Shown piece by piece: positions 1 to 5,330 of a stretch of DNA of 6,226 nt (position 1 is its first letter; each line of letters opens with the position of its first letter). Source of the DNA: an uncultured Bacteroidota bacterium (GTDB lineage Bacteria > Bacteroidota > Bacteroidia > Chitinophagales > S012-47); assembly GCA_913062655.1 (NCBI GenBank), contig CAJXXO010000160.1, positions 1 to 6,226 of the forward strand. Direction: 5' to 3'. The position numbers and the translations under genes were made by a program. The notes under the pieces are model-generated. The model saw only the letters and a list, made by a program, of their open reading frames with translations. It was not told where the DNA came from and did no database searches.

Positions 1-1304
1 AGTTCCAGTTGGATATAAGTGGAGGCAGGGTTGGGGGAGAGGGTAAGCGGTTGCTGATCAACTTTGGGGATAGCCAACGGGAAAGTATTGCCCGTTTCCT
101 GACCCCCTAAGCGGTAGCCAACTATTGCTTGTGTGTTTTCACCATAAAAGTGATACAAACTGAAGTACGTTAGCCCTATTTGATAGTGATAGGTATTAAT
201 CAATCCAACATCTATCATCTGAAATAAACTGCAACTACCATCCATTGGAAAGGAGTGTCTAAAACCATAATCAGATTCTGTGTACCCAACTAATGTGTCG
301 TTTTTAGCATAGGAACCAAGATTCATGGCTAGATAGTCCGGGTTTTTGTTTGGGTATGGCTTGAAAAGATAGTAGCTATTGGATCGACTGTTTTCTGCCA
401 ATGCTTTGAGGTGAAACACCTGTGACATGTTACTATCTGAAAAAAACTCACCCGAAGTAATTTTATGTCGGGATCGATCAAAAGTGAAGGTAAAGATTGA
501 GTCCTGGCGATTTATGGTAGTTATTGAATCGCGGTACCACCAACCTGCAGTAGAGAGGTCAGGCTCAATATTGGTAGCAAACCACTTCAGTATATCGCCT
601 GGTTGGAGTGTGATCCATTCAGTGTAATGAGGAATGTGTAAACTAGCAGATAAGGTGTCATTTGATAGACTGATTCGCTCAAGAGCATTCACTCCATCAT
701 TAGGGAGATCTCCCGGAAAACTGACATCACTTAACATGCGATGAAAACCAAAATGCTTGGTGAGGATCAATTGCTCACCGTTTAAAGGGTGTGCTTTCGG
801 TTGCCCATTTTCTTCCATCGCTACCGAGAAATACTTGGCGCTATCAGGGTTACCGAAGACAGCAATGATGCCCATACTATCCAAGGTAATGCGAAGGGAA
901 TCGTCATAAGGCGGTGGATAATAAGGGTCATACCGATATGGGATAGTAAAGGATTGTCCGATGGATAGGTTATGGTGAAAGGTATACGATAAATGCTTTG
1001 TACTATACCGATAGAAATCCAGATACACCTGAATGGAATCGGCAAACCAACCTCCTTTTGTATTAATCCAGCCATGGTTCAGGTCTTCTGCCGTGCAGCT
1101 ATCGCTGAAGCCATCGTGAAAATAGAGGGTAGTATGCGTGCCCCGATCATAGTGCGCCAGCACTTCTCTGCGTACCACCAGCGAGTCGCTGCCGACTACT
1201 TGGAAATAACTCACCTGCCCCGGCACAAAAGGTGCCCAGTCTTGACTGTGCAGCGGTAAAAGTCCAGCTACAAGCAACAAGAGGAGAAAGAAATGGGCTT
1301 TCAT
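1..1304 (-). CDS. Secreted T9SS type A sorting-domain protein, C-terminus cut by window edge
   Basis: Reading leftwards from the ATG at 1304-1302, the frame stays open for 434 codons to the left edge with no stop, so the 3' end is missing. The N-terminus is a signal peptide: MKAHFF, a Leu-rich core, then LPLHS before QDW. This predicts Sec export to the periplasm. The body has no motif I can name. It is rich in Tyr, Asp, Ser and Thr, as expected for a beta-rich surface protein, and the segment at about residues 165-200 (ENGQPKAHPLNGEQLILTKH, then FGFHRML) resembles repeated strands of uncharacterised Bacteroidota secreted proteins. The last visible residues, LTLSPNPASTYIQLE, match the opening of the type A C-terminal sorting domain (usually L-x-PNPA), which directs export through the T9SS and attachment to the cell surface. 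Some 60 more residues are expected. No Shine-Dalgarno is visible. The molecular function is unknown; family membership rests on the two termini. Confidence 0.9.
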   Translation of the reverse strand, partial: MKAHFFLLLLLVAGLLPLHSQDWAPFVPGQVSYFQVVGSDSLVVRREVLAHYDRGTHTTLYFHDGFSDSCTAEDLNHGWINTKGGWFADSIQVYLDFYRYSTKHLSYTFHHNLSIGQSFTIPYRYDPYYPPPYDDSLRITLDSMGIIAVFGNPDSAKYFSVAMEENGQPKAHPLNGEQLILTKHFGFHRMLSDVSFPGDLPNDGVNALERISLSNDTLSASLHIPHYTEWITLQPGDILKWFATNIEPDLSTAGWWYRDSITTINRQDSIFTFTFDRSRHKITSGEFFSDSNMSQVFHLKALAENSRSNSYYLFKPYPNKNPDYLAMNLGSYAKNDTLVGYTESDYGFRHSFPMDGSCSLFQMIDVGLINTYHYQIGLTYFSLYHFYGENTQAIVGYRLGGQETGNTFPLAIPKVDQQPLTLSPNPASTYIQLE

Positions 1305-1353
1305 GGTTGACAAATTACGAAAAAAGCACAGTCGTGATCGTCAGGCCAGCATC

Positions 1354-1385
1354 AAAAAAGGGGCGCCATCCTGGACGGCACCCCT
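1354..1385 (-). terminator. Intrinsic terminator on the minus strand, in the leader of the T9SS gene
   Basis: On the minus strand AGGGGTGCCGTC (1385-1374) pairs along all 12 positions with GATGGCGCCCCT (1370-1359), counting two G-U wobbles, around the three-base loop CAG. The stem is followed by the T run at 1359-1354. On the plus strand the two wobbles become C-A mismatches and no T run follows, so the signal is directional. No minus-strand gene ends just upstream of it: the stretch to its right is the oppositely directed DinB gene. It therefore lies about 50 bases ahead of the start of the T9SS gene. It may block antisense or insertion-sequence read-through, or act as an attenuator. Confidence 0.75.
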
Positions 1386-1434
1386 ACACCCTAACATATG
1401 TTGCTTTCGCGATTGCTTGTGGGGTTAGAGGGGG
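1381..1434 (-). promoter_or_regulatory. Possible competing (anti-terminator) hairpin
   Basis: On the minus strand CCCCT (1433-1429) can pair with AGGGG (1385-1381), and ACCC (1425-1422) with GGGT (1391-1388), giving nine base pairs across a 3x2 internal loop. The AGGGG segment is also the first five bases of the terminator stem, so the two structures exclude each other. The spacer contains a short perfect palindrome, AACATATGTT (1393-1402). This is the geometry of a transcription attenuator, but no ligand fold or leader peptide is recognisable and GC-rich tracts can pair by chance. Confidence 0.3.
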
Positions 1435-1476
1435 TTTGGATCGATTGGTTTAATTTGGAGCAAGAAAATTATCACC

Positions 1477-2067
1477 ATGGACAAGCTTTCCCTACTCCAA
1501 ACCGCTCGCGAAGAGACCAAAGCCATACTGCAGACGATCGAGCAAGTCTTTGAGCCACAAACCGAAGATGTACTCAACCAACGACCCCGACCGGGAAAGT
1601 GGAGCGTGCTGGAAAACATCGAACACCTCAACCTGGCTTGCCGGATCTACTACACGGCGATAGAGAAGAAGGTCGATAGCCGACCCAATGCTGATGCCAA
1701 ACAAACAGCGAAATCCGGCCCCATTGGCAGGCTGGCGATCAACTCCATCAAACCGAAACCGGATGGCACCATCCCCCGCCCCATGCCGACTATTCCGGGC
1801 TTCAAGCCGAACAAAAAGCTGGAAGCGCCTGCTTCACAATTGTCCAAAGAAAAGGTGATACAGCAGTTCAAAGCCGATCAGGCGCTCCTGCTGGAGCTGC
1901 TCCAGCAAGCGGAGTCAGCCGACATCAACCGGACCCGCATCGTTTCGTCCATCGGACCGATCATACAGTTTCGCCTTGGCGATGCCATTCGCTTCCTGGT
2001 CGGTCACAACCAGCGGCATATGATTCAGGCGAAGCGAGCGCTGGAGCGGGTGCGGGTAGATAGTTGA
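1477..2067 (+). CDS. DinB-family (DinB_2-like) putative metal-binding protein
   Basis: This 196-residue protein has the size and layout of the DinB/YfiT-like four-helix-bundle superfamily. The first helix (about residues 3-25) leads to the family signature GKWSVLENIEHLNLA with His50. The C-terminal helix carries GHNQRHMIQ with His177 and His181. Together these form the three-His metal site typical of the superfamily. Members include thiol-dependent transferases and many uncharacterised stress-related proteins, so the substrate cannot be stated. A Pro/Lys-rich middle (about residues 84-122) is probably a loop. The ATG at 1477 places the first helix correctly; no strong Shine-Dalgarno precedes it (AAGAAAATT is the nearest purine-rich stretch). 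The gene stands alone, divergent from the T9SS gene. Its stop codon lies at the edge of a heptamer repeat, so the last residues (RVRVDS) may vary between strains. No signal peptide is seen, so it is probably cytoplasmic. Confidence 0.85.
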   Translation: MDKLSLLQTAREETKAILQTIEQVFEPQTEDVLNQRPRPGKWSVLENIEHLNLACRIYYTAIEKKVDSRPNADAKQTAKSGPIGRLAINSIKPKPDGTIPRPMPTIPGFKPNKKLEAPASQLSKEKVIQQFKADQALLLELLQQAESADINRTRIVSSIGPIIQFRLGDAIRFLVGHNQRHMIQAKRALERVRVDS

Positions 2068-2136
2068 AAGTGGAAAGTGGAAAGTTGAATGTTCGGGGTT
2101 TAGCGTTCAATGTTCAGTGTTCATTGTTCATTGTTA
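2067..2136 (+). repeat. Degenerate heptamer tandem array (ten units)
   Basis: Ten consecutive 7-base units lie in strict phase: AAAGTGG twice, AAAGTTG, AATGTTC, GGGGTTT, AGCGTTC, AATGTTC, AGTGTTC, ATTGTTC and ATTGTTA. Position 4 is G and position 5 is T in all ten units, and position 1 is A in nine. The consensus is about A-N-N-G-T-T-C. The preceding seven bases, ATAGTTG (2060-2066), also fit, which would place the DinB stop codon inside the array. It fills most of the gap between the DinB gene and the insertion sequence. Function is unknown. Bacteroidota intergenic regions often carry similar GTTC/GAAC-type runs, from general recollection only. Confidence 0.8.
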
Positions 2137-2158
2137 CCCAACCTGTAAGTGTCCGCAG

Positions 2159-2186
2159 TGGTCTAACCCCCTATAAACTGGACTAA
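2159..2186 (+). repeat. Left terminal inverted repeat of the IS3-family element
   Basis: It begins TGGTCTAACCCCCTATAAA and continues to CTGGACTAA. Against the other end the shared pattern is TG-x-T-x-T-x-x-CCCCCTA-x-AA, then CTGGACT-x-A with a two-base gap. This end is downstream of the transposase genes. Confidence 0.75.
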
Positions 2187-2205
2187 TTGAGTGATGGGTT
2201 AATAA

Positions 2206-3186
2206 TTAGATTAAAGTAGTCATAATTTTGTTATTGACCAATGATATCTGAGGAGAGGGAGTAGGCTCCTTTGGGCTTACTTCTTCTCTAAAGATGAGTT
2301 TGTTTTTGTGGTTCCACCATTTGATTTCTACTTGTCCTTTCATCCACATATCCAGTATGGTTGATGGTGTCTTGTATAAGATGGACTTCATGATTCTCTT
2401 GTTGTTGTAGACGTGATAGAACTCATCGAACACAGCTTTGGTCTGCTCCAGCGTATTTAGTTCATATTGTTGGACGACAAGTCTTTCGACCGTACTGTGA
2501 AAGGATTCTATGTGACCATTTTGCTGCGGGGTGGCTTTTCTTATGTTCTCCTTTTTAAAGAGTAAGTCTTTGATGGCTTGCGTGGTTAGTTTGGCGATGA
2601 ACTGCGGTCCGTTATCGGTGCGTATCATGATAGTTGTCTGCCAACCTTCATAGACTGCCTTTACCAAGGGATGGCTCTTTAATTCATGCAATGCGGTGAC
2701 TACATCTTCTGCTTTCATGGTGTGCTGTAGCCTCCATACCGGAGCATACCGTGTCGCCACATCCAGCAGGGTGAGAAGGTAGGCATTCCTGCGCTCCTCA
2801 TACAGGTACACGTATTTGATGTCAATCTCCACCACTTCAAAAGGCTTGCTAACACGAGGCACCGTGTAACGGACGAACTTCCTTTCCAGCGGATGAACCC
2901 TTATGGTAGGATATAGCAATTTGTTCTCTTTCATCAAGCGATACACTTTCTTGTAGTTGATAATCAATCCAGTATTACGCAGCTCTTGGGTAACACGTTG
3001 ATAGCCATAATCAATGAATGGACGCGAGAGTATTGCTTTGATCTGCTCGACCACCTCATTGTTGGTAATCAGTTCTCCATTTCTATTAGGTGTATGGGTG
3101 CTGGGAAGCTTTCCCTTGCGCTTACCGAGAGACTTGTAATAGTAACTGCTTTTAGCGAGTTGAGCCATGTTGCATGCCTTGGTCAC
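2206..3186 (-). CDS. IS3-family transposase OrfB (integrase core, DD(35)E)
   Basis: OrfB supplies the catalytic half of the transposase, probably made mainly as an OrfAB fusion by frameshifting from orfA. Counting from the GTG at 3186 (326 residues), an HTH_21-like region (about 42-92, with FIDYGYQRVTQELR) precedes the rve integrase core. The acidic triad is Asp122 (VEIDIKYVYL), Asp191 (IRTDNGPQF) and Glu227 (QQNGHIESFHS). Exactly 35 residues separate the last two, the family hallmark. The frame is open upstream to a TAA at 3255-3253, next to the slippery site. The region ahead of the GTG reads as normal OrfB sequence (REIIRHYVSQGFAVTKAC), so the natural product is the fusion: 97 OrfA codons plus 346 OrfB codons, about 443 residues. 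The GTG may give a separate OrfB or may not be used. Confidence 0.95.
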   Translation of the reverse strand: MTKACNMAQLAKSSYYYKSLGKRKGKLPSTHTPNRNGELITNNEVVEQIKAILSRPFIDYGYQRVTQELRNTGLIINYKKVYRLMKENKLLYPTIRVHPLERKFVRYTVPRVSKPFEVVEIDIKYVYLYEERRNAYLLTLLDVATRYAPVWRLQHTMKAEDVVTALHELKSHPLVKAVYEGWQTTIMIRTDNGPQFIAKLTTQAIKDLLFKKENIRKATPQQNGHIESFHSTVERLVVQQYELNTLEQTKAVFDEFYHVYNNKRIMKSILYKTPSTILDMWMKGQVEIKWWNHKNKLIFREEVSPKEPTPSPQISLVNNKIMTTLI

Positions 3187-3212
3187 AGCAAACCCCTGGC
3201 TTACATAGTGTC

Positions 3213-3536
3213 TTATGATTTCTCTTTTTTGCTCAACTCCAAGAACTTTTTTTTAAGTAGATCCCCACTTAGTCTAAGCGCCATCTCTTTTTCGGCAAGC
3301 ATCTCCTTGAGTAACCGGTTCTCTTTTTCCAACTTCTTCAGATCCGCCTCAACTTTCTTCTGGCGGCCGTCATCCAAGCCATTAATACCGTGGGCGATAT
3401 ACTTGTCCAGCCAGGAGTGATACAGGGATCGACTGATACCATGCTTTCGGCAGCCGGCTACAGTACCAAGTTGTTGGATGTCCAAGATAATGTTCTCTTT
3501 TTCCTGCTTGGTCCAGGATCGAATAGTGCGTTTCAT
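3213..3536 (-). CDS. IS3-family transposase OrfA (DNA-binding, HTH and coiled coil)
   Basis: OrfA binds the element's ends. From the ATG at 3536-3534 it is 107 residues. A helix-turn-helix (about 10-45; VAGCRKHGISRSLYHSWLDK) is followed by a leucine-zipper-like coiled coil (about 62-95; LKKLEKENRLLKEMLAEKE), as is typical for IS3-family OrfA. The frame continues upstream to an ATG at 3614, but that start lies outside the right end of the element at 3596, so an internal start is needed. ATG codons at 3566 and 3542 are also possible. Start 3536 is preferred because MKRTIRSW-type openings directly before the HTH are usual. The stop is a TAA at 3215-3213, and the last 33 bases overlap the OrfB frame after the frameshift site. 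Confidence 0.9.
   Translation of the reverse strand: MKRTIRSWTKQEKENIILDIQQLGTVAGCRKHGISRSLYHSWLDKYIAHGINGLDDGRQKKVEADLKKLEKENRLLKEMLAEKEMALRLSGDLLKKKFLELSKKEKS
3246..3252 (-). other. Programmed -1 frameshift heptamer A_AAA_AAG
   Basis: A run of eight A followed by G (minus strand, 3254-3246) places the codons AAA AAA AAG in the orfA frame, so the heptamer A AAA AAG at 3252-3246 is in the phase needed for tandem slippage by one base. After slipping, decoding continues GTT CTT GGA in the orfB frame, which is open to 2206. The orfB-frame stop TAA at 3255-3253 abuts the heptamer, and the orfA stop follows 31 bases later. This is the standard IS3-family device that sets the OrfA to OrfAB ratio. 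Confidence 0.88.
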
Positions 3537-3567
3537 CAACATAAATGTACAAGTTGTATCACGCATC

Positions 3568-3596
3568 TCAGTCCAGACTTCTAGGGGGCCAAAGCA
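3568..3596 (-). repeat. Right terminal inverted repeat of the IS3-family element
   Basis: Read on the minus strand from 3596 it begins TGCTTTGGCCCCCTAGAAG and continues to TCTGGACTGA, matching the left end with several mismatches and a two-base gap. It lies upstream of orfA, so the transposase promoter should overlap or adjoin it. Confidence 0.75.
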
Positions 3597-3652
3597 TGTT
3601 TTCATTTGTAGCATATAGCTTTAGCGATTGGCCAACCAGCTAATTCATATCT

Positions 3653-4375
3653 TCAACACGAACAAAAGGCTACCACCACTACTTTGTAGGCAAACAGTTG
3701 CCTGATCAGGGCCCAGAAGGTGTCGTCCATCGATTCCTCGTGGTCGCGTTGCAATTGCTTTGCAGCATGGTAATAGTGGCCATCGGAATAGTGCATGAGC
3801 TCTTCCAGCAGGTGCTGCTGGTGCTTCATCAACGTGTCAGTAATATCTATTTGTGCAATAATGGTCTCTAATTCCGGGGTGTATTCATGTATCATAATAT
3901 CCCAACTGCAGAAGTAGCCGCCTACCATCAGCTCTGCCTCTGGCTCCTGAAACATCCAGCTCGTATCAGATAACGAATGCGAGGTGCTGACCGATAGCAA
4001 ATACCCAAAGTCGATCTGATCCACCACTTTCAGCTCTATGATAGCTGATAAGGGCAGTGAGTCAGCCTCTACCAAGGTGTAAATGGTGTCTTGTGGATGT
4101 CCCTCCAGCCAATGGTAGCCATAGGTCAAGCGGTGCCGGTAAAATTCCAGCGAGTCATTGTTGTAGCCCCGATCCAATCGGTCAAGGGCTTGCTTCAGGT
4201 AGTCGGTATTCGCAAATGAATCCTGGTCTACATACACTGCTGCAACATACACATGCCCGGTAAAGGTCGCTTCGGCTGTGGTGATCTCCAATTCGAGGAA
4301 ATAGCCGTTGTATTCGGCTTTGGCGATGTTTATAAGCCCCCAACAAGCGATAAGAGTGACCAAAAAGCGTTTCAT
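3653..4375 (-). CDS. Secreted protein of unknown function
   Basis: I do not recognise this 240-residue protein. Starting at the ATG at 4375-4373 it opens with a clear signal peptide (MKRFLVTLIACWGLINIAKA, A-x-A before EYNGY), so the mature part should reach the periplasm or beyond. There is no lipobox Cys at the cleavage site and no second membrane span. The mature protein alternates hydrophobic strands (YFLELEITTAEATFTGHVYV; ELKVVDQIDFGYLLSV), suggesting a beta-rich N-terminal two-thirds, then a charged helical tail (about 175-225; TDTLMKHQQHLLEELMHY). It ends in VVVVAFCSC; two terminal Cys are unusual. The frame is also open to an ATG at 4423, but that start would overlap the upstream gene and bury the signal peptide, so 4375 is preferred. 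It starts 11 bases after the membrane-protein gene, which suggests one operon and possibly a shared role. The insertion sequence ends 56 bases beyond its stop. Confidence 0.75.
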   Translation of the reverse strand: MKRFLVTLIACWGLINIAKAEYNGYFLELEITTAEATFTGHVYVAAVYVDQDSFANTDYLKQALDRLDRGYNNDSLEFYRHRLTYGYHWLEGHPQDTIYTLVEADSLPLSAIIELKVVDQIDFGYLLSVSTSHSLSDTSWMFQEPEAELMVGGYFCSWDIMIHEYTPELETIIAQIDITDTLMKHQQHLLEELMHYSDGHYYHAAKQLQRDHEESMDDTFWALIRQLFAYKVVVVAFCSC

Positions 4376-4386
4376 AAATGAGTGTT

Positions 4387-4647
4387 TTATTGGGTTCCGG
4401 CCTTCTTCCACCTTATCCAGCACAATAGACCTGTGGTAACGGTAGGAATAGTTATTGCGGCTGTGAGTGAGGTATACTCAAAAACAATTAGGGTTAGCCA
4501 CCACCTAAATAAAGTGACGGAATCGCTATCAAGAAGGTAGGCCTTTTTCTGCTCAACCATTTCAGACTGCAAGAATAGGTAAATGCCCAAACAGATGGCG
4601 CCAATGCTATAAACCGTAACTAACTTATTCGTAGAAGGTATTTCCAT
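4387..4647 (-). CDS. Small two-helix membrane protein of unknown function
   Basis: This 86-residue protein is not recognised. It has two likely membrane helices: about residues 9-28 (LVTVYSIGAICLGIYLFLQS) and about 50-78 (LTLIVFEYTSLTAAITIPTV, then TTGLLC). A polar loop with MVEQKKAYLLDSDS lies between them, and a basic tail (IRWKKAGTQ) argues for a cytoplasmic C-terminus. The ATG at 4647 follows GGGAAGCT, a weak Shine-Dalgarno. Coding is supported by the consistent membrane layout and by tight spacing (11 bases) to the next gene on the same strand. It could be an accessory or anchor for that secreted protein. Its 5' side faces the toxin-antitoxin promoter region, so the two units are divergent. 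Confidence 0.65.
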   Translation of the reverse strand: MEIPSTNKLVTVYSIGAICLGIYLFLQSEMVEQKKAYLLDSDSVTLFRWWLTLIVFEYTSLTAAITIPTVTTGLLCWIRWKKAGTQ

Positions 4648-4760
4648 AGCTTCCCGTTGGTATTTAGGGCAATATGAATCTACATTGGATTATTTTGCTC
4701 CTTTCGGGTAAATGTACGCTGCTTATTTTGAAAGTATTGGTTTGATAAACAGGCAGTTTC

Positions 4761-4806
4761 GTAAAGTATGAAACCTATTTTTCACCCCGTGAATTCATAC
4801 TTTTAC
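4761..4806. promoter_or_regulatory. Nested inverted repeat, candidate operator of the toxin-antitoxin operon
   Basis: The outer arms GTAAAGTATGAA (4761-4772) and TTCATACTTTTAC (4794-4806) are inverted copies differing by one extra T. An inner perfect repeat, TTCAC-CCC-GTGAA (4781-4793), abuts the right arm. Between the arms, TATTTTTC (4776-4783) matches seven of eight positions of the Bacteroidota -7 box TAnnTTTG, though no good -33 box sits at the right distance. The structure ends 23 bases before the antitoxin start. Type II antitoxins usually repress their own operon through such palindromes. A role as RNA hairpin is also possible. Confidence 0.55.
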
Positions 4807-4829
4807 CCGCAAGGATAAATTACAGGCAC

Positions 4830-5039
4830 ATGCTAGCACTACATCCCAGGTTTATAACCGATAATGACGGCAATAAAACAGCCGTTGTTTTGAGTCTCGA
4901 AGAATACGAAAGCATTCTCTCTGCATTAGAAGATATGGAGGATGTGCGGCTATATGATGAGGCAAAATCCAATGAGGAAGAATTCTATACGTTGGAGGAG
5001 GCTTTCAAACAGATAGAAAAGCAGCGCAAGCAGTCCTGA
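4830..5039 (+). CDS. Type II toxin-antitoxin system antitoxin, short Phd/YefM-like
   Basis: This 69-residue acidic protein should neutralise the adjacent RelE/ParE toxin by direct binding. Residues 6-29 (HPRFITDNDGNKTAVVLSLE, then EYES) match the central strand-helix unit of Phd/YefM antitoxins, where a hydrophobic strand leads into SLEEYxxL. The rest is Glu-rich and helical (LEDMEDVRLYDEAKSNEEEF, then YTLEEAFKQIEKQRKQS) and is the expected toxin-wrapping tail. Compared with full-length YefM (about 83 residues) it lacks the N-terminal SxxEAR-type DNA-binding helices, so how it represses is unclear. The upstream in-frame codons do not restore them. AAGGA at 4811-4815 is a rather distant ribosome-binding site (14 bases). 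The stop lies one base before the toxin ATG, so translation is coupled. The assignment rests on the EEYE motif plus the toxin partner. Confidence 0.85.
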   Translation: MLALHPRFITDNDGNKTAVVLSLEEYESILSALEDMEDVRLYDEAKSNEEEFYTLEEAFKQIEKQRKQS

Positions 5040-5040
5040 C

Positions 5041-5295
5041 ATGCCCTATCAAGTTGTTGTTAAGAAGCGTGTTGTTAAGGCTTTAGCCAAGATCAACGAA
5101 CCGAACTACACTCGACTTAAAGAAGCCATTTACAAGCTAGCGGAAGACCCCAGACCAAGTGGTTGCCAACCATTAAAGAACCGACCTGGCTATAGAATAA
5201 GGGTCGGCAACTACCGAATCATCTATGAGATTCAAGAAGATGTATTGACCATTTACGTATTAGCTCTAGGACACCGAAAAGATATCTACAGATAA
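5041..5295 (+). CDS. Type II toxin, RelE/ParE superfamily
   Basis: This 84-residue basic protein has the RelE/ParE fold pattern: a first strand (MPYQVVVKKRVVKALAKI) merging into two helices with LKEAIYKLAEDPRPSG, then QPLKNRPGYRIRVGNYRIIY and a final LTIYVLALGHRKDIYR. The GYRxRxGxYRxxYEI core and the GHRKDxYR ending are superfamily hallmarks. In RelE-type ribosome-dependent endonucleases the basic core residues and the C-terminal Arg/Tyr cut mRNA in the ribosomal A site. ParE relatives instead poison DNA gyrase. The intact GHRKDIYR ending and the core Lys and Arg residues favour RelE-like RNase activity, but this is not proved. The length is normal and nothing suggests inactivation. It converges on pfkA with a 35-base gap that has no clear terminator. 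Confidence 0.92.
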   Translation: MPYQVVVKKRVVKALAKINEPNYTRLKEAIYKLAEDPRPSGCQPLKNRPGYRIRVGNYRIIYEIQEDVLTIYVLALGHRKDIYR

Positions 5296-5330
5296 TATTT
5301 TCCTCCCGACAATTCTTTTGTCTGATGGCC

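Larger units (their letters stand above)
2159..3596 (-). mobile_element. Complete IS3-family insertion sequence, 1438 bp
   Basis: The element carries an orfA/orfB transposase pair and imperfect terminal inverted repeats that start with TG and have a run of C six bases later, as in IS3-family ends. Its length is usual for the family (about 1.2-1.6 kb). Both reading frames are intact, the catalytic triad is complete and the frameshift heptamer is in register, so it looks recently active. No 3-5 base direct repeat flanks it: CAG precedes the left end and TGT follows the right end. It lies between two converging genes (DinB at 2067, secreted protein at 3653) and interrupts neither. The exact ends are inferred from the repeat alignment. 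Confidence 0.88.

Noticed and set aside
427..1259. Several 66-88 residue frames on both strands (including 821-1075 and 993-1259)
   Set aside because: All overlap the continuous 434-codon frame of the T9SS gene, which has a signal peptide and sorting motif; none of them has a recognisable domain.
1435..1457. TTTG and TTAATTTG as a Bacteroidota promoter for the DinB gene
   Set aside because: The -7-like box has a mismatch at the key A and the TTTG is only 11 bases away instead of about 19-21.
3224..3231. Second A6 run (minus strand, CAAAAAAG) as frameshift site
   Set aside because: Its phase in orfA is AGC AAA AAA GAG, so the heptamer would be C AAA AAA, which does not allow tandem slippage; the upstream A_AAA_AAG fits exactly.
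2986..3420. 144-residue plus-strand open frame inside the insertion sequence
   Set aside because: Antisense to orfA and orfB; the Ser/Phe-rich translation is typical of the complement of a Lys-rich coiled coil.
3537..3614. N-terminal extension of orfA to the ATG at 3614
   Set aside because: It starts 18 bases outside the right inverted repeat (end 3596), so it is flanking DNA plus inverted repeat read in frame by chance.
4376..4423. N-terminal extension of the secreted protein to the ATG at 4423
   Set aside because: It overlaps the 3' end of the membrane-protein gene and puts 16 charged residues before an otherwise perfect signal peptide starting at 4375.
5308..5322. GACAA-TTCTT-TTGTC palindrome as a bidirectional terminator between toxin and pfkA
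   Set aside because: Only five pairs, AT-rich, with no T run on either side.
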